DNA of 64,000 bases. Origin: Candidatus Gastranaerophilales bacterium (GTDB taxonomy: Bacteria; Cyanobacteriota; Vampirovibrionia; Gastranaerophilales; Gastranaerophilaceae). Every line of letters starts with the position of its first letter. Within the stretch, counting starts at the first letter, position 1. Made by a program: the position numbers and the translations under genes. This document shows positions 33,934-42,798 of the stretch, piece by piece. The stretch spans positions 15,705-79,704 of the forward strand of contig UNSK01000004.1 of the NCBI GenBank assembly GCA_900552525.1, read 5' to 3'. Under the pieces are notes generated by a model. That model had not been told where the DNA came from, did no database searches, and worked only from the letters and a program-made list of their open reading frames with translations.

Positions 33934-35424
33934 ATGTTTAAGCTGAAGTTTAATACAGGTTATTGTTTTTTTATACTTATATTTTGTATAGGTTTATTTT
34001 TCAGGTTAAAGCTTTATTTTCTGAATTTAAGTTTCCACTGTGATGAGGCAAATCTTGCGTTAAATCTTATCAGCCGTTCTTATCCGGAACTTTTCCAGCC
34101 TCTGGAGCGGCTTCAGGTTGCACCGCCGTTTTTCCTTGTCTTGTCAAAGATTTTTTATCAGTTTGTATTTTTTAATTTTACTCCGCGTGTTTCGGATTTA
34201 ATGCTCCGCCTGATACCTCTGGTATCAGGTATAGCAGCTATACCTGCTTTTGGCTTTCTGCTTCAAAGGCTTTTTAAAAATAAATTTGTTACTGCTGCCG
34301 GAATGCTTATACTTGCGCTTGCACCGTCTGCGGTTCTTTATTCATGTATTTTTAAACAGTATTCAACAGAACTTCTGGTTTCAATTATTACATTGATTCT
34401 ATTCTCGAAAATTGACTTAAAAGTAAGGAATTTTAAGCCTTTTTTACTTCTCGGGCTGATGCCGTTTTTATCTTTATCTTCATTTTTTGTTTTAGCAGGA
34501 GGGTTTTGTTATCTTTGGGTTAAAGAAAGATGCTCCAGAAATCTGGCATACGGCACGGGTGTGTTTCTGGCTGTTCTTGTTTTTTATACATTCGTATTTT
34601 TAATCCCGGTGCATTCCAGATATTATCATGACATGTCGGATTATTGGAATGCCAGTTTTTCAATGGCTTCCGGAATATTTAGCTATGTAAAAATTTTATT
34701 ATTTTATTTATTCAGAACTTATGCCGGAATAAGTTTAGCGGCAATTTTATTTTTTGTTTCTGTATTGCTTATGCTTAGAAACCTTAAAGTATTTTGTTTT
34801 ACTGCAATTCCGGTTTTGCTTGCATATATCGGGGTGATTACAAAGCATTATCCGCTTGATGAAAGACTTATGGTTTTTATAATCCCTCTTGTTATAATAA
34901 TTTTACTTTATCCGCTTACTCTGATTAAGCACAGGATTTATAAAAGTTATTCTGCAATCTTGTATTTGATATTAGCTGTTTTTATTACAGTCGGAAGTTT
35001 AAAATTCCCGTCACCGATTGAATATATTGTTACCAAGCCCGAAGCTGCGAGAAATGTCTGGGAATATCTTGCTAAGAATTATGATGGCAAAACTCCTGTT
35101 ATATTAGGATATTCTTTAAACACAAATGTGTATTATAAAATGTTTTATAACAAATTTAATTATTGCAATTTTATATTGATAAATAATACGAAAGAAACGC
35201 TTAAAAACCTTCCGGCAGGCGATTATTATATTGTGCTTACCGGCTGCGAATTTTATCAGAACCTTTTAGGAAGTGATTTTGATACATTTTTAAAAGAAGC
35301 GTCTGAGTTTGAAATCCTTGAGTCAACTGAATTTATCCCGCCCCATATTAACGGTTTTACGGAGATAAATTCAGGAAGACTTCTTAAAATTAGGAAAAAT
35401 CGCACGGAACCTTATTTTTCTTAA
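33934..35424 (+). CDS. Membrane glycosyltransferase, GT39/ArnT-like
   Basis: The 496-residue protein has a first membrane helix followed by FHCDEANLALNLI, the acidic site in the first periplasmic loop of GT-C enzymes of the PMT/ArnT group. About ten further membrane segments follow, and a soluble C-terminal domain of about 130 residues. It would use a polyprenyl-phosphate sugar on the outer face of the inner membrane. The mRNA looks leaderless. The 3' end overlaps the convergent gshA gene by 35 bases. Confidence 0.8.
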   Translation: MFKLKFNTGYCFFILIFCIGLFFRLKLYFLNLSFHCDEANLALNLISRSYPELFQPLERLQVAPPFFLVLSKIFYQFVFFNFTPRVSDLMLRLIPLVSGIAAIPAFGFLLQRLFKNKFVTAAGMLILALAPSAVLYSCIFKQYSTELLVSIITLILFSKIDLKVRNFKPFLLLGLMPFLSLSSFFVLAGGFCYLWVKERCSRNLAYGTGVFLAVLVFYTFVFLIPVHSRYYHDMSDYWNASFSMASGIFSYVKILLFYLFRTYAGISLAAILFFVSVLLMLRNLKVFCFTAIPVLLAYIGVITKHYPLDERLMVFIIPLVIIILLYPLTLIKHRIYKSYSAILYLILAVFITVGSLKFPSPIEYIVTKPEAARNVWEYLAKNYDGKTPVILGYSLNTNVYYKMFYNKFNYCNFILINNTKETLKNLPAGDYYIVLTGCEFYQNLLGSDFDTFLKEASEFEILESTEFIPPHINGFTEINSGRLLKIRKNRTEPYFS

Positions 35425-36652
35425 GCATTTCCATAAGCGGTTCGAGGAATATTTCTTCATCTTCGCACTGGTTCTTGAGTGAATAATAGGAAATTTCAAC
35501 CAGCTCTTTACAGATGTTTAAAATAGGATGCTTTCTTAGTTTAGATGCAGTTGCATGTCTGGCAACATTATATCTGAGTTCATTAATTTCATTATAAGAA
35601 TATTTAAGAAGCATGCTGCTGACTTCATCGAGAGCAGCAGAGTTGTACATAATTCCCTTATAAAATGCAGGAATTGAATATTCAAGTCCTCCTCCAACGC
35701 AGTCGTGGTTTCTTATTTCAATAAAGTTTCTAAGTCTTACCTCAGGGAAATACAGATTTGCATGCAGCTTCCAATCATCTATATCTGCGTCAAAACCTTC
35801 AAATCCTTTGTTCATAAATTGTCTGAATGTTAGTCTGCCGTTAAGGTTGACGGTTCTGTTTTCTCTGTTAATGAAAATCATTGGTGTGTCAAGAAGGGTT
35901 TCTACATAATCTTTAAAGCTCATGCCGTCATGAAATTTTGTTGCAAAACCGCATCTTTCATTATCCGTATTTAACCATGCTAGTGCTCTGAAAGACTTGT
36001 AGCCGGTATCAACTCCGCCTCTGTATCTTGAATTTGCGTACATTGCAGTTGCAAAAGGCATCATTATGTTTGCAATTCTAAACTTCTTCATTGCATCTTC
36101 TTCGGATTTGTAATCAATTCCGACCTGTATACCGGCAGTTTCTCTCATCATTACATCTGATAAAATTCCCCAGAGGTAATTTGCCATAAGGTGATATCTT
36201 CTTTTAGGAAGGAGCTTTATGTTTTTGTAGGTCGTAGTTGGTGAAACACCTTTATTAATAAGTTTTATTCCAAACTTGTCTAGTATAGGCTGCATTACGG
36301 AGTCGATTTCTTCAACACGTTTTTTTAAATCTCTGATAAACTCTTGCGGTTCAAGGCTTAATTCAACCTGACATCCCGGTTCAAGAGTTATTGTATCGTG
36401 AATTTTCTTTAATCCGATTATGTTGACATCGTCTAAAATATAATCCCAGTTGTCTGTTTTTGCAAATTCTCTGAGCATTTCGCAAATTCCATACTCGCCG
36501 TCATATTTTGCTACCTGATTTGTAACTTTGATGAGCGGAATTCTTTCATATTCTAAACCAATTTTTTTATCTGTTTTGCAGCCCAGAACAAATTCCTCCA
36601 GCAGCTGATTATACTCCAGATGTTCTTTAGTTTTTGTTTCACAATAATTCAC
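35390..36652 (-). CDS. gshA: Glutamate-cysteine ligase, plant/cyanobacterial type
   Basis: The 420-residue protein has IGLEYERIPL (the G-x-E-x-E start of the GCS2 fold) and the diagnostic LEPGCQVELSLEPQEF, then GVSPTTTYKN, RYHLMANYL, RETAGIQVGIDY and LRNFIEIRNHD. These mark the plant/alphaproteobacterial/cyanobacterial type. It makes gamma-Glu-Cys for glutathione or uses Cys for a related thiol. The start is GTG with GGAGA. No gshB is next to it. Confidence 0.85.
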   Translation of the reverse strand: MNYCETKTKEHLEYNQLLEEFVLGCKTDKKIGLEYERIPLIKVTNQVAKYDGEYGICEMLREFAKTDNWDYILDDVNIIGLKKIHDTITLEPGCQVELSLEPQEFIRDLKKRVEEIDSVMQPILDKFGIKLINKGVSPTTTYKNIKLLPKRRYHLMANYLWGILSDVMMRETAGIQVGIDYKSEEDAMKKFRIANIMMPFATAMYANSRYRGGVDTGYKSFRALAWLNTDNERCGFATKFHDGMSFKDYVETLLDTPMIFINRENRTVNLNGRLTFRQFMNKGFEGFDADIDDWKLHANLYFPEVRLRNFIEIRNHDCVGGGLEYSIPAFYKGIMYNSAALDEVSSMLLKYSYNEINELRYNVARHATASKLRKHPILNICKELVEISYYSLKNQCEDEEIFLEPLMEMLKKNKVPCDFS

Positions 36653-36751
36653 GATATTCTCCTTTCCCTATTATATCTAAAACAAGATATTAATAATTTT
36701 AGAAGAAGTTTAAAGTTTTAACATTTCCCTGTTTGTACTATTATTGATACC

Positions 36752-37588
36752 ATGGTGGATTATTTACAACGGGCAAAGTTTTTTAGAACTAAAAAAAGGT
36801 TGGGTCAGAATTTTCTGATTAACCCTGATGTAATCTCTGATATTATTGATTTTGCAGAGATTACAAAAGAGGATGTTGTTCTTGAAATCGGACCGGGTGT
36901 CGGGTTTGTGACAGAACAGCTGGTTAAGCATGCCAAAAAAGTTATTGCGGTAGAGCTTGATGAGGAGGCTATTAAGGAACTTGAAAAACTTGAATGCGAT
37001 AATTTGCAAATTATACATAATGATATTTTGAAAACTGATTTATCTGAGCTTACGGATGAGAAAATTAAAATTGTTGCAAATATTCCGTACTATATAACCT
37101 CCCCGATTATTGCCCACCTGCTGGGAGAAATTGATGATTTAGAAAACAAAAATAGAGCTAAAATTGTTGATATTATTCTCATGGTTCAGGAAGAGGTCGC
37201 AAGAAGGATTACGGCGACGGAAAAAAGTCCTGCCAAACAATACGGGCTTTTAACAATCCTTTCCCAATTCTGGGCAGACTGCTCAATAATAAGACTTGTA
37301 GGCAGAAAATCTTTTTATCCTGCACCAAAGGTTAATTCTGCGCTTGTATCTTTAAAGGTTAGGAAAGAACCGCTTTTAAAGCTCGGTGATTATAAACACT
37401 TTAGAAAAACTATTAAAGCAGCTTTCTCCCAGAGGCGTAAAACCTTAAAAAATTGTCTTTCAGGGGCAGGATTTGATAGAGATAAAGTTTCCAGAGTTAT
37501 TGAGAAAATGGGGCTAGATGAAAATATAAGAGGTGAAAAGCTTTCTATTAAACAGCTTGGTGAACTCTCTGAAAATTTATGTGATTAA
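36752..37588 (+). CDS. rsmA: 16S rRNA dimethyladenosine transferase
   Basis: The 278-residue protein shows RLGQNFLINPDVISDI, the SAM site LEIGPGVGFVTEQL, the acidic VIAVELDEEAI, the catalytic VANIPYYITSPI and the C-terminal FSQRRKTLKNCL. It dimethylates two adenines in helix 45 of 16S rRNA. TATTAT ends seven bases before the ATG with no ribosome site, so the mRNA is likely leaderless. Its stop is shared in TTAA with the convergent small regulator. Confidence 0.97.
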   Translation: MVDYLQRAKFFRTKKRLGQNFLINPDVISDIIDFAEITKEDVVLEIGPGVGFVTEQLVKHAKKVIAVELDEEAIKELEKLECDNLQIIHNDILKTDLSELTDEKIKIVANIPYYITSPIIAHLLGEIDDLENKNRAKIVDIILMVQEEVARRITATEKSPAKQYGLLTILSQFWADCSIIRLVGRKSFYPAPKVNSALVSLKVRKEPLLKLGDYKHFRKTIKAAFSQRRKTLKNCLSGAGFDRDKVSRVIEKMGLDENIRGEKLSIKQLGELSENLCD

Positions 37589-37791
37589 TTTTTTGGTGTG
37601 TATTTTAGCAGGTCATTAGGCGTACAATCGAGAGCAAAGCACAGTTTGTCTAATGTACTGAAATCAATACCAGCGGTTTTATCATAGTACAAATTGTATA
37701 CAGTATTATATTGAAGCCCTGCCAGTTTAGCAGTTTCGGCTATTGTCATTCTTCGCATTCCTATTAATAAAGAAATATTATTTTTAATCAT
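37585..37791 (-). CDS. Small XRE/YozG-like transcription regulator
   Basis: The 68-residue protein is a single Cro/C1-type helix-turn-helix: TIAETAKLAGLQYNTVYNLYYDKTAGIDFSTLDKLCFALDCTPNDLL. Such stand-alone short regulators often repress their own neighbours. TAAAAT lies six bases before the ATG with no ribosome site. It is divergent from the phosphatase gene; 68 bases lie between. Confidence 0.8.
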   Translation of the reverse strand: MIKNNISLLIGMRRMTIAETAKLAGLQYNTVYNLYYDKTAGIDFSTLDKLCFALDCTPNDLLKYTPKN

Positions 37792-37859
37792 AAAGATATT
37801 TTAAAGCAAAAATAGATTAATGGTTTAACCCTGCACTCTTTTTATGTAATAATGTTTAA

Positions 37860-38483
37860 ATGAGATATATAGCGATTACAGATATTCACGGCGAACTTAA
37901 AAAACTGGAGAGTGTTTTATCTCAAATAGATACACGTCCGGACGATGTCTTTGTCTTTATGGGGGATTATATTGACAGGGGGCCTGATTCAAGAGGGGTC
38001 GTTGATAGAATAATTGCACTGGGAGAAACCAATAAATGTATTTATTTGATAGGTTCTCACGAGTATGCTCTTCTGCATACAAATGACGAATATTATCAGT
38101 TTCTTTTTGATAATTATGGCGGGCCTGCGACGGTCAGAAGCTACGGAAGCTTTGAGAATATTTTCAAAGTTCACGGGGACTTTTACAGGAATCTCAAATT
38201 TTACTACTTAACAGACAAGTATCTTTTTGTTCACGCCGGTATAAATCCGGATTATCCGCTGGAAGAGCAGGATGAAGTCGATCTGGTTTATATCAGAGGA
38301 AAGTTTATTTATTCAAAACACAAGCTTCCGCAAAAAATTATTTTCGGGCATACAGAGTTTGATGAACCATATATTGATGAAGGCAAAATTTGTATTGATT
38401 TGGGATGCGGAAAGTATCCGGATGCACATTTATGTGCACTAATTTTGAACGAAGACGGTACAAGAGAGTTTGTATACTCATGA
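37860..38483 (+). CDS. PPP-type metallophosphatase with altered GNHE motif
   Basis: The 207-residue protein carries ITDIHGELKKL (Asp8, His10), MGDYIDRGPDS (Asp36, Asp39, Arg40) and then LIGSHEYALL, where Ser66 replaces the metal-binding Asn of the usual GNHE; His67 is kept. Later VHAGINPDY and FGHTEF supply the other metal-binding histidines. The family includes protein phosphatases and ApaH-like dinucleotide hydrolases. The Asn to Ser change may weaken metal binding. AATAAT with extended TG ends six bases before the ATG, so the mRNA is likely leaderless. Confidence 0.85.
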   Translation: MRYIAITDIHGELKKLESVLSQIDTRPDDVFVFMGDYIDRGPDSRGVVDRIIALGETNKCIYLIGSHEYALLHTNDEYYQFLFDNYGGPATVRSYGSFENIFKVHGDFYRNLKFYYLTDKYLFVHAGINPDYPLEEQDEVDLVYIRGKFIYSKHKLPQKIIFGHTEFDEPYIDEGKICIDLGCGKYPDAHLCALILNEDGTREFVYS

Positions 38484-38492
38484 TTGAATTAC

Positions 38493-38553
38493 TAGCCATG
38501 CGGATATTCAACTTTGAGTATACCAGACTGGTAGAAAAAGTTGACATGACTAG
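38493..38553. other. Long stepped hairpin in an intergenic region
   Basis: Three nested stems: CTAG.CATG at about 38492-38500 with CATG.CTAG at 38545-38553, TCAACTTT (38508-38515) with AAAGTTGA (38537-38544), and TACCAG (38521-38526) with CTGGTA (38528-38533). No T-run follows on either strand. It may be a structured RNA, or a cruciform operator. Confidence 0.5.
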
Positions 38554-38603
38554 GCCTATGTGTTAGTTCTAAATGCTGTACAAGTTCGTAAAATATTATA
38601 TAT

Positions 38604-38924
38604 ATGGATAATTATAAGAAGAAGTTTGGGAAACATTTACAGGTTTTAAGGAAAAAACGTAATTATACACAATGGAAGTTAGCAGAGATTATTGGTGTTG
38701 ATTCTAAATATTTAAGCAGACTTGAGTCAGGTTATTCCTCCCCATCTTTTGATATGCTTCAGAAACTTGCAGAAGCATTAAAAGTTGATATAGAATTATT
38801 GTTTCGTTTTACTGATATGGAAACCAGAGAAGAGTTGGAACAGGAAATCTGTAAGAAACTCAAAAGTGCTGATGTCAAAGAGTTGAAACTAATTCTTAAA
38901 CTGGTGAATGACGTTATTTTATAA
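38604..38924 (+). CDS. XRE-family regulator
   Basis: The 106-residue protein has a Cro/C1 helix-turn-helix at about 8-65 (LQVLRKKRNYTQWKLAEIIGVDSKYLSRLESGYSSPSFDMLQKLAEAL) and a helical C-terminal tail of 40 residues that resembles the dimer part seen also in the regulator at 58350-58679. It probably acts as a small dimeric repressor. It stands between the phosphatase and the histidine kinase. Confidence 0.85.
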   Translation: MDNYKKKFGKHLQVLRKKRNYTQWKLAEIIGVDSKYLSRLESGYSSPSFDMLQKLAEALKVDIELLFRFTDMETREELEQEICKKLKSADVKELKLILKLVNDVIL

Positions 38925-38972
38925 CTTTCCAGTTTTGATTTACATTTACCCGTTTTTTGTTATCATGTTGGT

Positions 38973-40985
38973 ATGACAAAGTTTTTGTTAATTAGCGGGG
39001 ACAGTGAAAAAGAGAAAATCGTAATGGAGGTTTTTCCGGCTGACGAAGTAATCGTATCAGCTGATGAAACTATGATTTTTGATGTCCTTAAGGTGGAAGA
39101 GCCCGATATAGTGATAGTTGACGGGGATATAGAAACTCTTGATTTGAAACCTCTTTGCAGAAAAATAAAACAGTATCCGGTTGTAATAATCCTCTTGCTT
39201 GGTGAAAAAGACCACGGTAAAGATGTTATGCACAATGCAAATCTATTCATTAAAACGCCGATTGATAAAAAACTTTTGTTTGCTACTGTTGATTCAAGCT
39301 TGAAAACGCGTCACTCTCTTTTAAAAATGACAAAGGCTAATCAGGAACTTGCCAGAAGTCTTTATCAGCTAAATGTTCTTTACAATACAAGTTCTCAGCT
39401 TGCGGGTTCGCTTGATAAGGATAAGCTTATCAAAATTATGATTGAGGGGATTGAAAAGTCGCTTAATTTTGAGCTTTCCTGCACTCTTATGTTCCGCTCT
39501 GAACGTGAGCCGGTACTAATAATTAATTCACTTTACAAGGTATCGGACAGACTCCTTGAAGCTTTGAAATTACGGGCGATTTTAAGCTATAAATCACTGC
39601 TTTCTGACCCGCCTGTTGATATTAAAATCGGGAATTTGAAAATCGAAAAGAACATAAAGCACAATATTCAAGAGTATGATTTCTCAATACTCAGATTTGA
39701 CAATATGTTTGCACCAATTGCGTTAAACGATGAGTTTTTCGGGTTTACGGAAATTTATAGGGAAAAACCGTTTTCAACTGAAGATGCGACCTGCTTTCAA
39801 ACTCTTGTGCAGCAAGTGATGCTGCCAATACAAAGCGCAGCTTTATATCAAGAGTTAAAAACTACCAACCTAAGGTTGCAAAAACTTGAACGTATGAAAT
39901 CTGAATTTATTTCGATTGTTTCTCATGAACTCCGAACGCCGCTTACTGCAATTAAAAATGCTATGGACATTATTTTGAGCCGCAAAGCCGGTGAGATGAC
40001 GGAAAATATTGAGAAGTTCGTTTCTATGGGCAAACGTAATGCCATAAGGCTTTCAGGAATTATTAACGATTTGCTTGATATTTCCAAAATTGAAGCCGGC
40101 AAAATGGATTTCAAATTTGAATTAATTCATGTAGGACCTGTTATTGAGTATGTGAAAAATAACCTTGCAGAAGTTGCAAGGGAGAAAAATCTTGTAATAA
40201 AATATACTCCGTCAGGCGAGGATGTTGAAGTTTATGCTGACTCAAACAGGTTAGAGCAGGTGCTGACAAACCTTGTTTCTAATGCGATTAAATTTACTCC
40301 GGATGCGGGTGAAATTGACATTTCTTCAAAAGTTGTAAATGCAAGAGAGCTTCAGTACGACCATTGTTTCGAAGAAGATATTAAAAGACTGCAGGGAAAT
40401 TATTTACTCGTATGTGTTGAAGACCATGGTATCGGAATTGAGAGAAAAGATTTGAACCATGTGTTTGATAAGTTTGCTCAGATTGAAAACTCTCTTTCAA
40501 GAAAAGTCGGAGGTTCTGGGCTCGGACTTCCGATTGCAAGACAGCTGATGGAATCTCATAACGGTGCTATCTGGTGTGATAGTGAAATTAACAAAGGTTC
40601 AAAATTCTATTTTGTAATTCCTGTTGCAAATGACAGAAGCAATTTTGTTATGATTAAGAAACAGCTTGCCCAGCGCGCACGTTCAAATGGCTCAACTATT
40701 GCGGTAATAAAGATTAAGTCTACAAATGAAGTTATTGAAAACTTGCTAAGAGAAAATAATTTATTAAACAAAACATATATGACCAATTCGCTTATTGAAA
40801 AAGAAGGTGCGATGACAACTCTATCATTAATTCTTGTTGATGGTGATAAACCTTCTGCTGAATTTCTCAAGAAGAAAATTGACTCTGTTATAGAGCAAAA
40901 CAGGAACTTATACGGCGAATGTGATATAATGTATTCATACGATATTGAAGGAGATACACATGAAAAAGATACTTATAGTGGATGA
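38973..40985 (+). CDS. Sensor histidine kinase with REC-like, GAF-like and extra C-terminal regions
   Basis: The 670-residue soluble protein has an N-terminal receiver-like region (1-110) with Asp50 in VIVDGD but only one of the usual acidic pair (Asp10). A GAF-like region (about 130-300) follows. Then come HisKA with FISIVSHELRTPL (His318) and an ATPase domain with NRLEQVLTNLVSNAIKFTP and GGSGLGLPIARQLM. The last 110 residues include LSLILVDGDKPSAEFLKKKID, perhaps another worn receiver. There is no membrane segment, so it senses inside the cell. TG-T-TATCAT ends six bases before the ATG: likely leaderless. The response regulator gene begins inside its 3' end. Confidence 0.9.
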   Translation: MTKFLLISGDSEKEKIVMEVFPADEVIVSADETMIFDVLKVEEPDIVIVDGDIETLDLKPLCRKIKQYPVVIILLLGEKDHGKDVMHNANLFIKTPIDKKLLFATVDSSLKTRHSLLKMTKANQELARSLYQLNVLYNTSSQLAGSLDKDKLIKIMIEGIEKSLNFELSCTLMFRSEREPVLIINSLYKVSDRLLEALKLRAILSYKSLLSDPPVDIKIGNLKIEKNIKHNIQEYDFSILRFDNMFAPIALNDEFFGFTEIYREKPFSTEDATCFQTLVQQVMLPIQSAALYQELKTTNLRLQKLERMKSEFISIVSHELRTPLTAIKNAMDIILSRKAGEMTENIEKFVSMGKRNAIRLSGIINDLLDISKIEAGKMDFKFELIHVGPVIEYVKNNLAEVAREKNLVIKYTPSGEDVEVYADSNRLEQVLTNLVSNAIKFTPDAGEIDISSKVVNARELQYDHCFEEDIKRLQGNYLLVCVEDHGIGIERKDLNHVFDKFAQIENSLSRKVGGSGLGLPIARQLMESHNGAIWCDSEINKGSKFYFVIPVANDRSNFVMIKKQLAQRARSNGSTIAVIKIKSTNEVIENLLRENNLLNKTYMTNSLIEKEGAMTTLSLILVDGDKPSAEFLKKKIDSVIEQNRNLYGECDIMYSYDIEGDTHEKDTYSG

Positions 40986-41334
40986 CGAGCAGGACATCGT
41001 TGAAAGCTTAAAGTTTGTTCTGGAGGTTTCAGGCTATGTGTGTTATACCGCTTATAACGGCGAGGATGGATTGAGGCTCGCAAAAGAAATTATGCCGGAT
41101 TTGATTATCCTTGATGTTATGATGCCGAAAATTAACGGTTATAAGATAAGCAGACTCCTTAAATATGACAGCAAATACAAAGATATTCCGATAATTATGG
41201 TTACAGCCCGTTCGCAGCTCGAGGATAAGATGATTGGCGAGGAAACAGGCGTTAATGAGTATATTACTAAACCATTTGAGCTTGATGCAATCGTCAAGAA
41301 GGTTGAGAGTTATCTTGGCGGCGGAGAAGAATAA
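40960..41334 (+). CDS. Single-domain response regulator
   Basis: The 124-residue receiver has the acidic pair Asp8/Asp9, phosphoacceptor Asp52 in LILDVMMPKING, Thr in IIMVTARSQ and Lys in EYITKPFE. There is no output domain, as in CheY or Spo0F, so it signals by protein contact; the adjacent GspE-like protein is the obvious candidate partner. AAGGAGA precedes the ATG at 40960, 26 bases inside the kinase gene. Its stop codon overlaps the next start by one base. Confidence 0.9.
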   Translation: MKKILIVDDEQDIVESLKFVLEVSGYVCYTAYNGEDGLRLAKEIMPDLIILDVMMPKINGYKISRLLKYDSKYKDIPIIMVTARSQLEDKMIGEETGVNEYITKPFELDAIVKKVESYLGGGEE

Positions 41335-42719
41335 TGGAAACCATTACAAATAAAACACTGGAAAAACTTAAGTATGAGCTTGTGCGTGACGGTATAGTTT
41401 CATATGAAACTCTGGAGAAGGCGGAAGAGCTCGCAAATGTTCAGAGAATTAATATCGGGCAGGCGCTGATTAATTCCGGAATTCTGGCAGAGGATACGCT
41501 TCTAAAATTCCTTGAAACAAAACTGCATATTCCCTATGTAAATCTGGAAGATTATGAACCCGATACCAGGTGTTTTAAGTTCGTAACTTTTGCTGATGCA
41601 CGAAGATACAGGATTATTCCGCTTTTTAAAATAGAAGATGTATTAACTGTTGCAATGGCAGATCCGCTGGATTTGTTTGCGATTGATAAGATTATTGAAA
41701 CAGCTGAATGTTCAATTGAACCGGTTATTGCATCTGAAGCAAGTATTGTTAAAAAGATTGATGAGTATTACAAAGTTGCTGATACTGTTGACAGCATAAC
41801 TCTTACGTCTGATGAAGATGAGGAGTTTGACTGGACCGAAGAACTTCATAAAGAAGAAGCCGGAGAAGAACATATACAGCATGTTATCAGAGCTATTTTA
41901 AAACAGGCTATTATTGAAGATGTTCATGAAGTTAACTTTGAGCAGGTAGAGGAAGGGTTGAAAGTTGTTTTTAAGAAAAACGGCGAGCCGTCTGATAAGG
42001 GAACAATTCCAGCTATTTTAAATTCAGCTTTTGTTTCAAAGCTTAAAACACTTTCTAATCTTGATGCAACAGTATGTGAGATTCCCCAGCTCGGGAAACT
42101 CTGTTTTAAAGTCGAAAATGCAATGCTGATTGCATCAGTTTCATCGTTTCCGACTATTATGGGTGAAAGAATTTCACTTAAGATTTATAAACCGCCGAAA
42201 CACTTAGACAAGATTATCCCTGATGAAAAACAGCGAAGTATAATTTCTCATGCCCTGAATAATCCTGGAATAATTCTTGTATGCGGCTCTCCTCTCAGCG
42301 GGAAAACGCATATGATTTATTCTCTTTTGATGGAAGCTGCTACTTCCGGTAAAAATATAATGACTATTGAATCTATTGCAAAATATGAACTTAAAGGGGT
42401 TAACCAGTGCGAACTCAATGAAAATGTCGGCTTCAGCATGGATAAAGCTCTCAGATATGTTGAGTTTCAATCACCTGAAATGATTTATCTGGAAGGGGTT
42501 AAAACTCGTGATGCGTTTGAATTTTTGTCCGAACTATTTTATAACGACAAGACTGTTATTACAGAATTTATGGCAAATAACATGACGGATTTAAGGCAAA
42601 AGCTTGCTTTTGAAGATTTTCAATCATTCAAAACACTTATTACATGCTTGATATTTATACACTCCAAAGACAGTGTTGAGGTTTTTGATAAAGAAACACT
42701 CCAAAAATATTTAGCTTAA
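41334..42719 (+). CDS. Degenerate GspE/PilB-like protein
   Basis: The 461-residue protein has an MshEN/T2SSE-N-like domain at about 20-150 (GQALINSGILAEDTLLKFLETKLHIPYVNL). An acidic linker and a worn GspE ATPase follow: GSPLSGKTH (Lys324) stands for the GPTGSGKTTT loop, and EMIYLEGVKTRDAFEF for the Walker B/RD box. The usual His-box and the tetracysteine zinc site are absent. It is translationally coupled to a response regulator, so it may be a phosphorelay-controlled regulator of pilus or secretion machinery, rather than a motor. Inference from motif loss and context. Confidence 0.75.
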   Translation: METITNKTLEKLKYELVRDGIVSYETLEKAEELANVQRINIGQALINSGILAEDTLLKFLETKLHIPYVNLEDYEPDTRCFKFVTFADARRYRIIPLFKIEDVLTVAMADPLDLFAIDKIIETAECSIEPVIASEASIVKKIDEYYKVADTVDSITLTSDEDEEFDWTEELHKEEAGEEHIQHVIRAILKQAIIEDVHEVNFEQVEEGLKVVFKKNGEPSDKGTIPAILNSAFVSKLKTLSNLDATVCEIPQLGKLCFKVENAMLIASVSSFPTIMGERISLKIYKPPKHLDKIIPDEKQRSIISHALNNPGIILVCGSPLSGKTHMIYSLLMEAATSGKNIMTIESIAKYELKGVNQCELNENVGFSMDKALRYVEFQSPEMIYLEGVKTRDAFEFLSELFYNDKTVITEFMANNMTDLRQKLAFEDFQSFKTLITCLIFIHSKDSVEVFDKETLQKYLA

Positions 42720-42725
42720 TTTCTG

Positions 42726-42766
42726 TTGTAATTACAATGGAAGCATGATGAACAATATGTTATAAT
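42726..42766 (+). promoter_or_regulatory. Rubrerythrin promoter with palindromic box
   Basis: TTGTAATTACAA (42726-42737) is a perfect 12-base palindrome. TG-T-TATAAT gives an extended -10 at 42761-42766. The palindrome sits in the -35 to -46 area and resembles Fur/PerR-like boxes, which would suit a peroxide-defence gene. Confidence 0.5.
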
Positions 42767-42798
42767 AAATTTTGTAAAAAGAAGAAAGGAAGTTAATT

